Below the pieces are notes generated by a model. It did no database searches. It saw only the letters and a list, made by a program, of their open reading frames with translations, and was not told the DNA's origin. Positions 1 through 8,249 of a stretch of 64,000 bases of DNA are shown piece by piece. Each line of letters opens with the position of its first letter. The stretch's first letter is position 1. Where the stretch lies: positions 310,001 through 374,000 of the forward strand of contig NZ_LNBY01000017.1 in the NCBI RefSeq assembly GCF_001542855.1, in the 5' to 3' direction. The position numbers and the translations under genes are program-made. Source of the stretch: Erythrobacter sp. AP23. Lineage in GTDB: Bacteria > Pseudomonadota > Alphaproteobacteria > Sphingomonadales > Sphingomonadaceae.

Positions 1-256
1 AATCAATCGCATACTAGCGCGCGACGACCACGTCTTTCGAAGCGAGGTTTCAAGAATACCGGTTCTGGCTGCGCAGAAAGGGGCAAGGCTCGAAGAGATC
101 AAGTGGCCAGGAACCTGCCTTATCATGACTGTCGAGAGGGATGGCGAACTGATAATCGCAAGGCCAGATCTGCAATTGCGGGAAACCGACATTGTATCGG
201 TTCTGGGCGAGCCTGAGGATCTTGGGCTGCTATATGATGTAAGCTCAATCGAGTGA
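1..256 (+). CDS. C-terminal fragment of an RCK_C (TrkA-C) domain protein
   Basis: The frame is open from base 2 to a TGA at 254-256; the start lies outside the window. The visible 84 residues contain an RCK_C-like pattern: a hydrophobic strand, then GARLEEIKWPG, VERDGELIIARPD and ETDIVSVLGEPED. This resembles the regulatory domain that ends Trk/Kef-type potassium proteins, SLC13-type permeases and some chloride channels. Such domains bind a small ligand on the cytoplasmic side and gate the transporter. The transporter part is not visible, so the substrate cannot be named. The coding sequence is noticeably less GC-rich than genes further right. Confidence 0.6.
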   Translation, partial: INRILARDDHVFRSEVSRIPVLAAQKGARLEEIKWPGTCLIMTVERDGELIIARPDLQLRETDIVSVLGEPEDLGLLYDVSSIE

Positions 257-358
257 CTTGCGGATGGCAGGCAAGAAGGGGAACGACAACTTTCTAAGGG
301 TTTTCGCTAATCTTCAAATTAGAGAATACTTGCATCTATAAAAGAAGGGGTAGGAGTT

Positions 359-460
359 ATGGAGCCGGGACCGCCGAAGAGGCGCAAACCCAGGAAGTTT
401 TATTGGTTCCTGGGTGCAATTGTCGCTTTTTCGGCATTAGCAGTTTCTGGCTTAGGTTAA
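359..460 (+). CDS. candidate 33-residue single-pass membrane protein
   Basis: ATG at 359 is preceded by a good ribosome binding site (GGAG at 353-356). The 33-codon frame encodes a basic N-terminus (KRRKPRK at residues 7-13), then a hydrophobic stretch of about 18 residues from FYWFLG to the end, stopping at TAA 458-460. This looks like a small inner-membrane protein with a cytoplasmic positive N-terminus. A TATAAA at 337-342 in an AT-rich stretch could be part of a promoter. I do not recognise a family. The length is short enough that chance cannot be excluded. Confidence 0.42.
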   Translation: MEPGPPKRRKPRKFYWFLGAIVAFSALAVSGLG

Positions 461-637
461 CTCAATCGCATCGGGCTCACAAAGCCGGCGGCCCCGGGGG
501 CCGGAAAGCGAAACGGCGGCGTCTAGGCTCGCACGCAGCCTCGATAGATGACCTGAATGGGGGCGCAGAGCCGACTTTCGGTCTGAGAAACGTTGCGGTT
601 AGATTGACGGCACCGCCACGGGCTTCACCGATAGAGA

Positions 638-2245
638 TCAGATCGCCGTGAACCGCCGCCAGTTGCCGCGGTCGAAGATCACTTCCCGCGCGCAATTGTG
701 TCCTGGCGCGCCGGTTACTCCACCGCCGGGATGCGTACCCGCTCCGCACATGTAGAGGCCCTTTACCGGCCCGCGATAGCTCCCATGCCCGAGCACGGGC
801 CGTGCGGACCACAGCTGGTCGAGGCTCATCTGGCCGTGCATGATATCGCCGCCGACGAGACCAAACTTGCGGTAGAGGCCCTTGGGACTGAGTACCTGCC
901 GCCCGAGGATCGATGCCCGAAAGCCGGGGGCATGCGCCTCGACCGTATCGATGATCGCGTCTGCGGCGGCATCCTCCTCCTCGTCCCAATCGCGATCATC
1001 GGGAAGGGTTGGGGCGAATTGCTGGCAGAACAGGCTGGCGACATGCTGGCCCGGCGGAGCGAGGCTATCGTCGACCGTGCTCGGGATCAGCATCTCGACG
1101 ATCGGCTTCTTCGACCAGCCATGTGCCTTGGCGTCGAGGAAGGCCCGGTCCATGTAGCCGAGGGTGGGCGCTATGATGATGCCCGATTGGTGGTGCTCGC
1201 CGGGTTCGGGAAGAGCGGTGAAACGCGGCAGTTCGGACAGCGCGACGTTCATGCGGAAGGTGCCACCGGCGGCCTTGTATCCGTGCATCCGCCGGCGGAA
1301 ATCCTCGGGCTGGTGCGCCGCGTCCAGCATCTTGCCGTAGAGCAGCATGGGGCCGACGTTGGCGATGACGCGCGTGGCGGCAATTTCCTCGCCGCTTTCG
1401 AGCTTTACGCCGGCGACCGTATCGCCATCGACCAGCACTTGTGCGACCGGCGCTTCGAGGCTGATCTCGACCCCGCTTTGGCGGCAGACATCGGCCATGA
1501 TCTGGGTAATCGTGCCCATGCCACCAACGCAATGTCCCCAGGCGCCCTTCTTGCCGTTCACCTCGCCGAAGACGTGGTGAAGCAGGACATAGGCACTGCC
1601 CGGCGTGTCGGGCGATGCGTAATTGCCGACCACTGCGTCGAAGCCGAAGGCGGCTTTGACCGCGTCGTTCTCGAACCACTGTCCAAGGAAGCTGGTCGCC
1701 GATTTGGTGAACAGGTCGAGAATGTCGCGCTTGGCTGCCAGATCGAGGCGCGAAATGCCCCAGCCCTGCGATGCGCCCGCGATCAGCGTGCGCAATCCCT
1801 CGCCGACATTGGGCGGCGATTTCAGCGCCAGGTCGCGCAGCACTTGGGCAACGCCTTCGAGCGCATCGTAATAGGCGGGCAAGGCCTCGGCATCGGCTTG
1901 CGAGAAGCGGGCAAACTCGGCCTGCGTCCGCTTCAGCCCGCCGCCGAGCTTGAGATAGCCGCCATCCTCCTGCGGCAGGAAGTTCGAGATCGGCCGCTCG
2001 ATCACGCGGTAGCCGTGCTCGACCAGCCGCATGTCGCGAATGACCTTTGGCTGCAGCAGGCTGACGGTGTAACTCGCGACCGAATTGCGGAAACCCGGGT
2101 GGAATTCCTCGGTGACCGCCGCGCCACCGACGACATCGCGGCGCTCGACGATGCGGACCTTAAGGCCCGCTTGCGCGAGGTAGAAGGCGCAGACCAGCCC
2201 GTTGTGGCCGGCGCCGATTATGACGGCGTCGTACTGCTTGGTCAT
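638..2245 (-). CDS. FAD-dependent oxidoreductase, PYROXD2/phytoene desaturase-like
   Basis: This 535-residue protein opens with a dinucleotide-binding fold, AVIIGAGHNGLVCAFYLAQAG at residues 7-27, followed by the acidic end of the second strand (VRIVERRDVVGGAAV). The C-terminus carries GLYMCGAGTHPGGGVTGAPGH, the second FAD-contacting segment. This architecture is that of the CrtI-like amine-oxidase superfamily and specifically of the branch related to human PYROXD2, whose substrate is not established. No carotenoid genes are nearby, so a role as carotenoid desaturase is not supported. It follows queF by 21 bases on the same strand and may be cotranscribed with it. Confidence 0.88.
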   Translation of the reverse strand: MTKQYDAVIIGAGHNGLVCAFYLAQAGLKVRIVERRDVVGGAAVTEEFHPGFRNSVASYTVSLLQPKVIRDMRLVEHGYRVIERPISNFLPQEDGGYLKLGGGLKRTQAEFARFSQADAEALPAYYDALEGVAQVLRDLALKSPPNVGEGLRTLIAGASQGWGISRLDLAAKRDILDLFTKSATSFLGQWFENDAVKAAFGFDAVVGNYASPDTPGSAYVLLHHVFGEVNGKKGAWGHCVGGMGTITQIMADVCRQSGVEISLEAPVAQVLVDGDTVAGVKLESGEEIAATRVIANVGPMLLYGKMLDAAHQPEDFRRRMHGYKAAGGTFRMNVALSELPRFTALPEPGEHHQSGIIIAPTLGYMDRAFLDAKAHGWSKKPIVEMLIPSTVDDSLAPPGQHVASLFCQQFAPTLPDDRDWDEEEDAAADAIIDTVEAHAPGFRASILGRQVLSPKGLYRKFGLVGGDIMHGQMSLDQLWSARPVLGHGSYRGPVKGLYMCGAGTHPGGGVTGAPGHNCAREVIFDRGNWRRFTAI

Positions 2246-2266
2246 GCGAGCCGCCGTCCCGCTACG

Positions 2267-2725
2267 TCAGCCCCGACCGCGATAGGACGAAACGCCCTGG
2301 TCGGGCAGCCAAAGGTCGGCAGGCGGCGTACCGCTCTGCCAGAAGACGTCGATCGGTATCCCGCCGCGCGGGTACCAGTAACCGCCGACGCGCAGCCATT
2401 GCGGTTGCATCTCGTCGAACAGTCGCTGGCCGACGCCGACCGTCACATCCTCATGGAAGCCGTTGTGGTTGCGGAACGAGCCGAGGAACAGCTTGAGGCT
2501 TTTCGATTCCACGATCGTCTCGCCCGGCGCATAATCGATCACGAGATGCGCGAAATCGGGCTGGCCGGTGACCGGGCAGAGCGAGGTGAACTCGGGCGCA
2601 GCGAAGCGCACCATGTAGAGCTGGCCCTTGCGCGGGTTGGGCACATAATCGAGCTCTGCCTCTTCGGGCGAGGCGGGCAGCGCGGTGTTGGCGCCGAGGA
2701 ACTTGGGGGAAGGTGTGTCGCTCAT
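2267..2725 (-). CDS. queF: NADPH-dependent 7-cyano-7-deazaguanine reductase (preQ1 synthase)
   Basis: QueF reduces the nitrile preQ0 to the amine preQ1 with NADPH, a late step of queuosine biosynthesis. The 152-residue length is that of the short, unimodular QueF. Catalytic Cys50 lies in [13 protein letters not shown] together with Asp57, and the NADPH-binding QueF motif ESKSLK is at 73-78, followed by [17 protein letters not shown]. The ATG at 2723-2725 has an AGGAG ribosome binding site directly upstream. No other queuosine genes are in the window. A perfect inverted repeat lies just upstream of the ribosome binding site. Confidence 0.95.
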   Translation of the reverse strand: MSDTPSPKFLGANTALPASPEEAELDYVPNPRKGQLYMVRFAAPEFTSLCPVTGQPDFAHLVIDYAPGETIVESKSLKLFLGSFRNHNGFHEDVTVGVGQRLFDEMQPQWLRVGGYWYPRGGIPIDVFWQSGTPPADLWLPDQGVSSYRGRG

Positions 2726-2738
2726 GCCGCGCTCCTGC

Positions 2739-2757
2739 CGCGAAGCGCGGCTTCGCG
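2739..2757 (-). promoter_or_regulatory. 8-bp perfect inverted repeat upstream of queF
   Basis: CGCGAAGC (2739-2746) and GCTTCGCG (2750-2757) are separated by GCG. On the transcript this would form a GC-rich hairpin ending about four bases before the queF ribosome binding site. It could affect translation or serve as a protein-binding site. It does not look like a preQ1 riboswitch: I see no pseudoknot-forming A-rich tail. Confidence 0.35.
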
Positions 2758-2841
2758 CAAGCCGGGGCTTGGAAGCAAGCGCTTCAGAACCTATTCAGCG
2801 CGGCTCCGCACAGTGGCGGTTTTTGCTCCAACAGACCTGCG

Positions 2842-3945
2842 ATGCTTCTTCGAATTAGCCTTCCCCTGATCGCGCTGTCGACTGTGCTCCCGGCCATGGC
2901 GCAGGCCCAGTCGGTCAATGATTTCACGCTCGAACCTGCGCCGACCCCGACGGCGACACCCCAGGCGCAGGGACCTGCCGACACCCGTAGCGGGGTCGAG
3001 ATCAGGCCGCGGGCGGTCAACACGCCCGCTGCGACACCGGCCCCCGAGCCCACGCCTACGAACGCACAGGTGGCTCAGCCGCCTGCGGTGCAACCGACCT
3101 CTTCCGCGCCCATGCCCCGGTCCCCCCCGTTGCCGACTATTACGCCGCGGCCGGTAGAAACCAGCCCGGTCCGGACACAGGCACCAACGGCACCAGCAGT
3201 GCGCGAAACTCCGGCTATCGAGGCCGGCGCGCCGGCCCTCGAACCCGTCGCCACGCTGTCGCCAACTCCCATTTCCCAGCCGCAGGGCGGTGCTTTCGAA
3301 GCTGACGCCGGGGGAGACGAATGGCCTTGGTTGCCGATCGGCGGGGCGGTGGCCTTGCTGGCGCTGCTCATCGCTGGATTGTTCGCCTGGAGGCGTCGCC
3401 GGGACGCCTATGTGCCCGAAATCGAGCGCCCGGTAATAGTCCCTCCAACGCGCCCGGAGCCGGTTGCGCTTGCAGAGGCGCTGCAATTGCGCGTCGAACA
3501 CGACAAGCTGATCCGAAGCGCCGCATTCGCAACGCTCAAGTATCGAATGACCCTGATCAACCGGACCGATACCGCTTTGAGCGATATCTCGGTCGGGCTC
3601 GACCTCGCATCGGCGCATGCAGGTGCGCCGATGGAAGAGCAGATCGCGACCGATGCCGGTGCTTTGGAAAAACGGCATGAGATTGCCCGGATCGCCCCGC
3701 GTCAGAGCGTCACACTCGAGGGGCAGGTCCAGCTACCCTTGGCGCAGGCGCACGTCATCCGGCAGGGGCGCTATCCCCTGCTGGTGCCGCTGATGCGCGT
3801 CGGGATAGAGGGGCCGGGTAAAGGCGCGCTGCTCAAGACATTTGTGGTCGGGCAAGGGGCGCCAGGGGGCGGTCGCGTCCAGCCTTTCCGCCTCGACGAA
3901 GGGCCGCGCAGCTACGCGCCGATCGCGCAGCGCGAACTTGCCTAG
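2842..3945 (+). CDS. signal-bearing Pro/Thr/Ala-rich single-pass membrane protein, function unknown
   Basis: The frame is open from 2713, but the ATG at 2842 gives a typical signal peptide (MLLRISLPLIALSTVLPAMA), so I choose it; the product is 367 residues. Residues about 30-148 are low-complexity, rich in Pro, Thr and Ala, as in a periplasmic linker. A membrane segment follows at about 164-183 (LPIGGAVALLALLIAGLFAW), stopped by RRRRD. The remaining 180 residues are soluble and contain a beta-rich stretch around RMTLINRTDTALSDI that could be an Ig-like fold. By the positive-inside rule the C-terminal domain is cytoplasmic. I do not recognise a named family. Confidence 0.75.
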   Translation: MLLRISLPLIALSTVLPAMAQAQSVNDFTLEPAPTPTATPQAQGPADTRSGVEIRPRAVNTPAATPAPEPTPTNAQVAQPPAVQPTSSAPMPRSPPLPTITPRPVETSPVRTQAPTAPAVRETPAIEAGAPALEPVATLSPTPISQPQGGAFEADAGGDEWPWLPIGGAVALLALLIAGLFAWRRRRDAYVPEIERPVIVPPTRPEPVALAEALQLRVEHDKLIRSAAFATLKYRMTLINRTDTALSDISVGLDLASAHAGAPMEEQIATDAGALEKRHEIARIAPRQSVTLEGQVQLPLAQAHVIRQGRYPLLVPLMRVGIEGPGKGALLKTFVVGQGAPGGGRVQPFRLDEGPRSYAPIAQRELA

Positions 3946-3976
3946 CTCGACTTCGTTCGATCCGGCGTCTAACCGG

Positions 3977-4816
3977 ATGGCGATGGAGAGTCTTGTTTCG
4001 ACCCAATGGCTTGCCGACGAGCTTGGTGCCGACGACCTGGTGGTGCTCGATGCGACGATGCATCTGCCCGACAGTCCGCGCAAGAGTTCGGCCGAGTTTG
4101 CCCAAGGTCATATCCCGGGTGCACGTTTCCTCGACCTCGTCAGTTTCGTGGATGCGAGTTCGGACGTGCCTAAGGCGGTGCCGAGCGCAGAGCAATTTGC
4201 CGACAGACTCGGCCAGCTCGGGATCGCGCCCAACGACAGGGTCGTGTTTTACGACGATAGCCAGATCAAGAGCGCCGCACGCGCCTGGTTCATTTTCAAG
4301 CTTTACGGTTTTGGCGAGGTAGCCATCCTGGATGGCGGGTTCGCCAAGTGGAAGCGGGAAGGGCATCCGCTGGAAACCGGCGCCTCTTCAGCCATGCAGG
4401 TCGAATATCCCGTGCCCAAACGGGCCGGAAGGCTGCGCAGCAAGGAAGAAATGCTCACCAACTGCAGTTCCTGTAACGAACAGGTCGTGGATGCGCGCGA
4501 TGCGGCGCGGTTTGCAGGCGAGGATGGCAATGGTTCGAAGGGACACCTTCCGGGTGCGGTCAACGTCCATTTCGCGAGGTTGTTTTCCGAAGACGGGACC
4601 TATCGCTCGCCCGGACAGATCGCGGCCATCTTTGCGGCTGCGGGCATTGAGCTGGACGGGCCGGTCGTCACTTCGTGCAACAGTGGAATGACGGCCTGTG
4701 TGCTTGCATTCGGCCTGCATATTGCGGGCAAGGAAGATGTAGCCGTGTATGACGGAAGCTGGCTCGAATGGGGTAGCGATCCGGATACGCCGAAGGAAAA
4801 AGGGGCGGCACGCTGA
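3977..4816 (+). CDS. sseA: 3-mercaptopyruvate/thiosulfate sulfurtransferase
   Basis: Two tandem rhodanese domains make up this 279-residue protein. The first (about 1-145) lacks a catalytic cysteine. The second carries Cys234 in the loop CNSGMT, close to the CGSGVT loop typical of SseA-type enzymes, which move sulfur from 3-mercaptopyruvate to thiols or cyanide. The ATG at 3977 was chosen because the protein then begins at the first rhodanese strand (LVSTQWLADEL). Upstream in-frame starts would lie inside the previous gene. metC starts two bases after the stop codon, which suggests a small sulfur amino acid operon. Confidence 0.92.
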   Translation: MAMESLVSTQWLADELGADDLVVLDATMHLPDSPRKSSAEFAQGHIPGARFLDLVSFVDASSDVPKAVPSAEQFADRLGQLGIAPNDRVVFYDDSQIKSAARAWFIFKLYGFGEVAILDGGFAKWKREGHPLETGASSAMQVEYPVPKRAGRLRSKEEMLTNCSSCNEQVVDARDAARFAGEDGNGSKGHLPGAVNVHFARLFSEDGTYRSPGQIAAIFAAAGIELDGPVVTSCNSGMTACVLAFGLHIAGKEDVAVYDGSWLEWGSDPDTPKEKGAAR

Positions 4817-4818
4817 CC

Positions 4819-6030
4819 ATGGCAGGGGGAGACGACCATGAGCGGCGACCCGCCACCCGCCTTGTAACAAGTGGCCGTTCGGGCGGTTTTGCCGGAAAAG
4901 TCGTCAATCCGCCGGTGTGGCGCGCGAGCACGCATCTTTATGAGGATTGCGCGGACCTGAATGCGCGCAAGACGCGCAACGAGGATGGCACGTTCTTCTA
5001 CGGCCGCCGCGGCGCGCCGACGCAATGGGCGCTGTGCGAGGCGTTGACCGCGCTCGAACCGGGTGCGGCCGGTACGGTGCTTTATCCAAGCGGGCTGGCC
5101 GCGCTGGTCGGCGCGCTTCTGGCGGTACTGCGCAGTGGCGACGTGCTGCTGGTTGCGGACAATGCCTACGAGCCCACACGTAATGCAGCGATGGGACTGC
5201 TCAAGAAATTCGGCATCGAGCATCGCTTCTTCGATCCGCTCGATCACGAGGCCTACCAGGCCGCGTTTTGCGACCGGACCCGCGCGGTCATGCTAGAGGT
5301 GCCCGGGAGCTTGACGATGGAGGTCTGCGACATCCCCGCTCTCGCCCGGATCGCGCGCGACAAGGGGGCAGTCAGCCTGCTCGACAATACCTGGGCGACT
5401 TCGCTTGGCTTTCCGGCGCTCGAGCGCGGCTGCGATATTGCGATCACGGCGCTGACCAAACACGTCGGCGGGCATTCCGACGTCATGATGGGTTCCGCGA
5501 GCGCGGGCGAGCGATGGTATCGGCGCCTGCGCCTTGGCGCGCAGCAACTGGGCCATGTCGTCTCCCCCGATGATGCCGCGCTGGTTCTGCGCGGATTGCG
5601 GACCATGGGCGTGCGGCTGAACCAACAAACCGACACCGCATTGGCCCTGGCCCAATGGCTCGATAGCCGAAGCGAGGTGGCGCATGTGCTCTCGCCTCTG
5701 CTTCCAGGCACGCCGGACCATGCACTGTGGCAGCGCGATTTCAACGGTGGCTGCGGATTGTTCAGCTTTGTCCTCAAGGGGGGCGACGATGCGGCGCGCT
5801 GCCGGCTGGTCGACGCGCTCGAGCTATTCGGCATAGGCTATAGCTGGGGCGGGTTCGAAAGCCTCGCTCTGCCGTTCGATGTCGAGCCGGTGCGCAGTGC
5901 GATGCCCTGGCCGAAGGAAGGATGGGGGGTTGAGGACCGTTATGCCATCCGTCTATCGATTGGGCTCGAAGACAAGGACGATCTGATCGCCGACCTCGCC
6001 AACGGGTTTGCGGCACTAAACGAAGGATAG
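4819..6030 (+). CDS. metC: cystathionine beta-lyase (PLP-dependent)
   Basis: A 403-residue Cys/Met-metabolism PLP enzyme. Visible features are Tyr61-Gly-Arg63 (phosphate contact from the neighbouring subunit), Asp189 in SLLDNTWAT (pyridine nitrogen contact) and Lys214 in TALTKHVGGHSD (Schiff base). The TKH(V/L)GGHSD context and the GYSWGGFESL segment fit cystathionine beta-lyase, which cleaves cystathionine to homocysteine in methionine synthesis. Related gamma-lyases cannot be fully excluded. It lies directly behind sseA and 2 bases ahead of the mscS-like gene, so the three are probably cotranscribed. Confidence 0.92.
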   Translation: MAGGDDHERRPATRLVTSGRSGGFAGKVVNPPVWRASTHLYEDCADLNARKTRNEDGTFFYGRRGAPTQWALCEALTALEPGAAGTVLYPSGLAALVGALLAVLRSGDVLLVADNAYEPTRNAAMGLLKKFGIEHRFFDPLDHEAYQAAFCDRTRAVMLEVPGSLTMEVCDIPALARIARDKGAVSLLDNTWATSLGFPALERGCDIAITALTKHVGGHSDVMMGSASAGERWYRRLRLGAQQLGHVVSPDDAALVLRGLRTMGVRLNQQTDTALALAQWLDSRSEVAHVLSPLLPGTPDHALWQRDFNGGCGLFSFVLKGGDDAARCRLVDALELFGIGYSWGGFESLALPFDVEPVRSAMPWPKEGWGVEDRYAIRLSIGLEDKDDLIADLANGFAALNEG

Positions 6031-6032
6031 AC

Positions 6033-7100
6033 GTGCAGGGCGAGACTCCACCAAGCGACGGCGACAATTCCGAGGCGACGCCCGTCGAACAGGCCTGGAG
6101 CCTCGCCGAGCCCGCCCAGGAGGAAAGCGGCGTCGCCGCGGCCGAGGGAGCGAAGGAAGCGCTGAGTTCGCAAAGCGAGACCGTGGGCTCGGTCGTCGAC
6201 ACGCTCGATGCCGTGGCGTTGTCGTTCGGCGATTTCCGGATTTCCCTGTTCGATGTGCTGATCGTCAGCGCGGTCATTGCCGGGGTCCTCATCTTCGCCT
6301 GGTTTGCCAGCCGGATGAGCCGCCGCCTCGTCCGCCGCATGACGCGGCTCGACGATGCACAGCAATTGCTGGTCGAAAAGATCGCGACGATTATCGTCTG
6401 GGCGACGGCTTTCTTCGTCGGGATCGACCTGCTTGGGATCGACCTCACGGCGCTAGCGGTGTTTTCCGGCGCCTTCGGCCTCGCGATCGGTTTCGGGCTC
6501 CAGAAGACCTTCGGCAATCTGATCGCCGGAATAATCCTGCTGATGGACCGCTCGATCAAGCCGGGTGACGTGATCGCGGTGGCCGATACGGTGGGCAGGG
6601 AGAGCTTCGGCCAGATCCGCAAGATCGGCATCCGCGCGGTCTCGGTAACGACCAGGGACCAGCGTGAGTATCTGATTCCGAACGAGAACCTGATGATCAA
6701 CCAGGTCGAGAACTGGTCCTATTCGTCCAAGAACGTGCGTATGCAGGTCGAGGTCGGCGTCAGCTACGATTCCGACATGAAGCTTGCAGAAGAACTGATG
6801 CTTCGAGCCGCAAACGAATGTGGCCGCGTGCTGAGCGCGCCGCCACCGACGGCATGGATGAGCGAGTACGGGGACAACTCGGTCAATTTTGTCATCCATT
6901 GCTGGATAAAGGATCCCGAGGATGGCGTCGGGAATGTACGCAGTGCCGTGCTGAAGAAGCTGTGGTGGCTATTCAAGGAACACGGAATCGAAATTCCGTT
7001 CCCCCAGCGCGACCTGCATGTTCGCTCCAGCGACCAGCTCGATCGAATGATCGAACTCATGAGCCAGGGTCAGAGCGTTTCCAAGGGTACAAAAGAATAG
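6033..7100 (+). CDS. MscS-family mechanosensitive ion channel
   Basis: The product has 355 residues with a GTG start two bases after metC. An acidic, low-complexity N-terminal tail of about 65 residues is followed by three hydrophobic segments (LFDVLIVSAVIAGVLIFAWF; IATIIVWATAFFVGIDLL; LTALAVFSGAFGLAIGFGL). The last is the Gly/Ala-rich pore helix, continuing into QKTFGNLIAGIILLMDRSIKPGD. The beta domain signature YLIPNENLMINQVENWS follows. This is the MscS core that relieves turgor on hypoosmotic shock at the inner membrane. The position after metC is probably incidental. Confidence 0.92.
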   Translation: MQGETPPSDGDNSEATPVEQAWSLAEPAQEESGVAAAEGAKEALSSQSETVGSVVDTLDAVALSFGDFRISLFDVLIVSAVIAGVLIFAWFASRMSRRLVRRMTRLDDAQQLLVEKIATIIVWATAFFVGIDLLGIDLTALAVFSGAFGLAIGFGLQKTFGNLIAGIILLMDRSIKPGDVIAVADTVGRESFGQIRKIGIRAVSVTTRDQREYLIPNENLMINQVENWSYSSKNVRMQVEVGVSYDSDMKLAEELMLRAANECGRVLSAPPPTAWMSEYGDNSVNFVIHCWIKDPEDGVGNVRSAVLKKLWWLFKEHGIEIPFPQRDLHVRSSDQLDRMIELMSQGQSVSKGTKE

Positions 7101-7196
7101 GTTGCCGCGCGGACAGCGCCGGTTTCAAATCTTGCCTTCCTTGCCGCACACGCATTCTGATTGGCGGATACGGGCCGCGTCCCGCATCTTGCGAGC

Positions 7197-7955
7197 ATGG
7201 CAATTACCGGAACCATCTTTCTCGTCGGTGCGGGGCCGGGCGATCCCGACCTTCTGACCATCCGCGCTGCACGGCTGATCGAGCGCGCCCGCGTGATCGT
7301 CCATGACGGGCTCGTCGATCCCGCCATCCTTGCGATCGCGCGCGACGATGCCGAACTGGTCTCGGTCGCCAAGCGCCGATCGCACCACACGCTGCCCCAG
7401 GAAAAGATCAGCGAATTGCTGGTCCGTATCGCACGCTCGGGCGAAGACGTAGTCCGGCTGAAGGGCGGCGATCCGTTCATTTTCGGGCGTGGCGGTGAGG
7501 AGGCGGAAGTTGCCAGCGCCGCCGGCGTCCCGGTCGAAATCGTCCCGGGTATCAGTGCTGCCAATGGTGCGGCCGCAGCGGCGCAGATCGCCCTGACCCA
7601 TCGCGATGCTTCTAGCATCGTCAGCTTCGTTGCGGGCCAGTGCAAGGGTCTCAAGGACCAGGATTGGGCTGGCCTTGCTGGCAAGGGCCGTACGCTGGTG
7701 ATCTATATGGGCGTTAAGACCGCACCTCAGATCGCCGAGAAGCTGATGGAAGACGGCCTTGCCCCCGAAATGCCGGTGGCCGTGATCGAGAACGGCACGC
7801 GCCCCGAGATGCGCGTGCTGCGTGGAATGCTCGCCGGCCTGCCCGATCTCGTCGAGCGGGAGGGCGTCGTCAGCCCTGCGCTGATCGTTATCGGCGAGGT
7901 TACCGCGCGCGACGCTGCAACCCTCGCCGCAGCCGCGCAGGAGGCCACACGATGA
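7197..7955 (+). CDS. cobA: uroporphyrinogen-III C-methyltransferase (siroheme branch)
   Basis: SUMT adds two methyl groups from SAM to uroporphyrinogen III, giving precorrin-2 for siroheme (or B12). The N-terminal SAM site FLVGAGPGDPDLLT and the KGGDPFIFGRGGEE motif are both present, and the length (252 residues) is that of the single-domain enzyme without the CysG oxidase/chelatase part. I chose ATG 7197 over an in-frame TTG at 7161 because it starts just before the first strand. It opens the sulfate-assimilation operon, so its product most likely feeds the siroheme of the sulfite reductase encoded 295 bases downstream. Confidence 0.92.
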   Translation: MAITGTIFLVGAGPGDPDLLTIRAARLIERARVIVHDGLVDPAILAIARDDAELVSVAKRRSHHTLPQEKISELLVRIARSGEDVVRLKGGDPFIFGRGGEEAEVASAAGVPVEIVPGISAANGAAAAAQIALTHRDASSIVSFVAGQCKGLKDQDWAGLAGKGRTLVIYMGVKTAPQIAEKLMEDGLAPEMPVAVIENGTRPEMRVLRGMLAGLPDLVEREGVVSPALIVIGEVTARDAATLAAAAQEATR

Positions 7956-8248
7956 GGCTTTTGACAGGCAACGACCTCAAGTCCGGCGCGGTGACATGGT
8001 GGACCGGCAGCGACTGGTCGATCCATATCGAGGACGCGGTCGATGTGACAGGAAGCGAGGACGAGATCGCCCGACGCGAAGAAGCCGCCCGCCGGGTCAA
8101 CGTGCCCTATGCCATCGACGCAGAACTCCACGAAGGCAGCCCCCGGCCTTCGCACATCAAGGAACGCGTGCGCGCGCTGGGCCCTACCGTTCGTCCCGAC
8201 CTGACCCTCAAGCCTGCCGATCCCGAAATCGGTAATTGGGTGATCTGA
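7952..8248 (+). CDS. DUF2849 protein of the sulfite reductase operon
   Basis: A 98-residue soluble protein whose ATG overlaps the cobA stop codon (ATGA). The pattern LLTGNDLKSGAVTWWT near the start and the Asp/Glu-rich middle fit DUF2849, a small family found in alphaproteobacteria almost always beside the assimilatory sulfite reductase gene. No biochemical function is established. Translational coupling and the conserved position suggest a role in sulfite reductase assembly, siroheme insertion or electron delivery, but that is inference. Confidence 0.88.
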   Translation: MRLLTGNDLKSGAVTWWTGSDWSIHIEDAVDVTGSEDEIARREEAARRVNVPYAIDAELHEGSPRPSHIKERVRALGPTVRPDLTLKPADPEIGNWVI

Positions 8249-8249
8249 C

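Noticed and set aside
698-2869. 723-codon plus-strand open frame across the oxidoreductase and queF genes
   Set aside because: It spans two well-supported minus-strand genes and their intergenic gap, which a real gene would not; its composition is that of an antisense frame.
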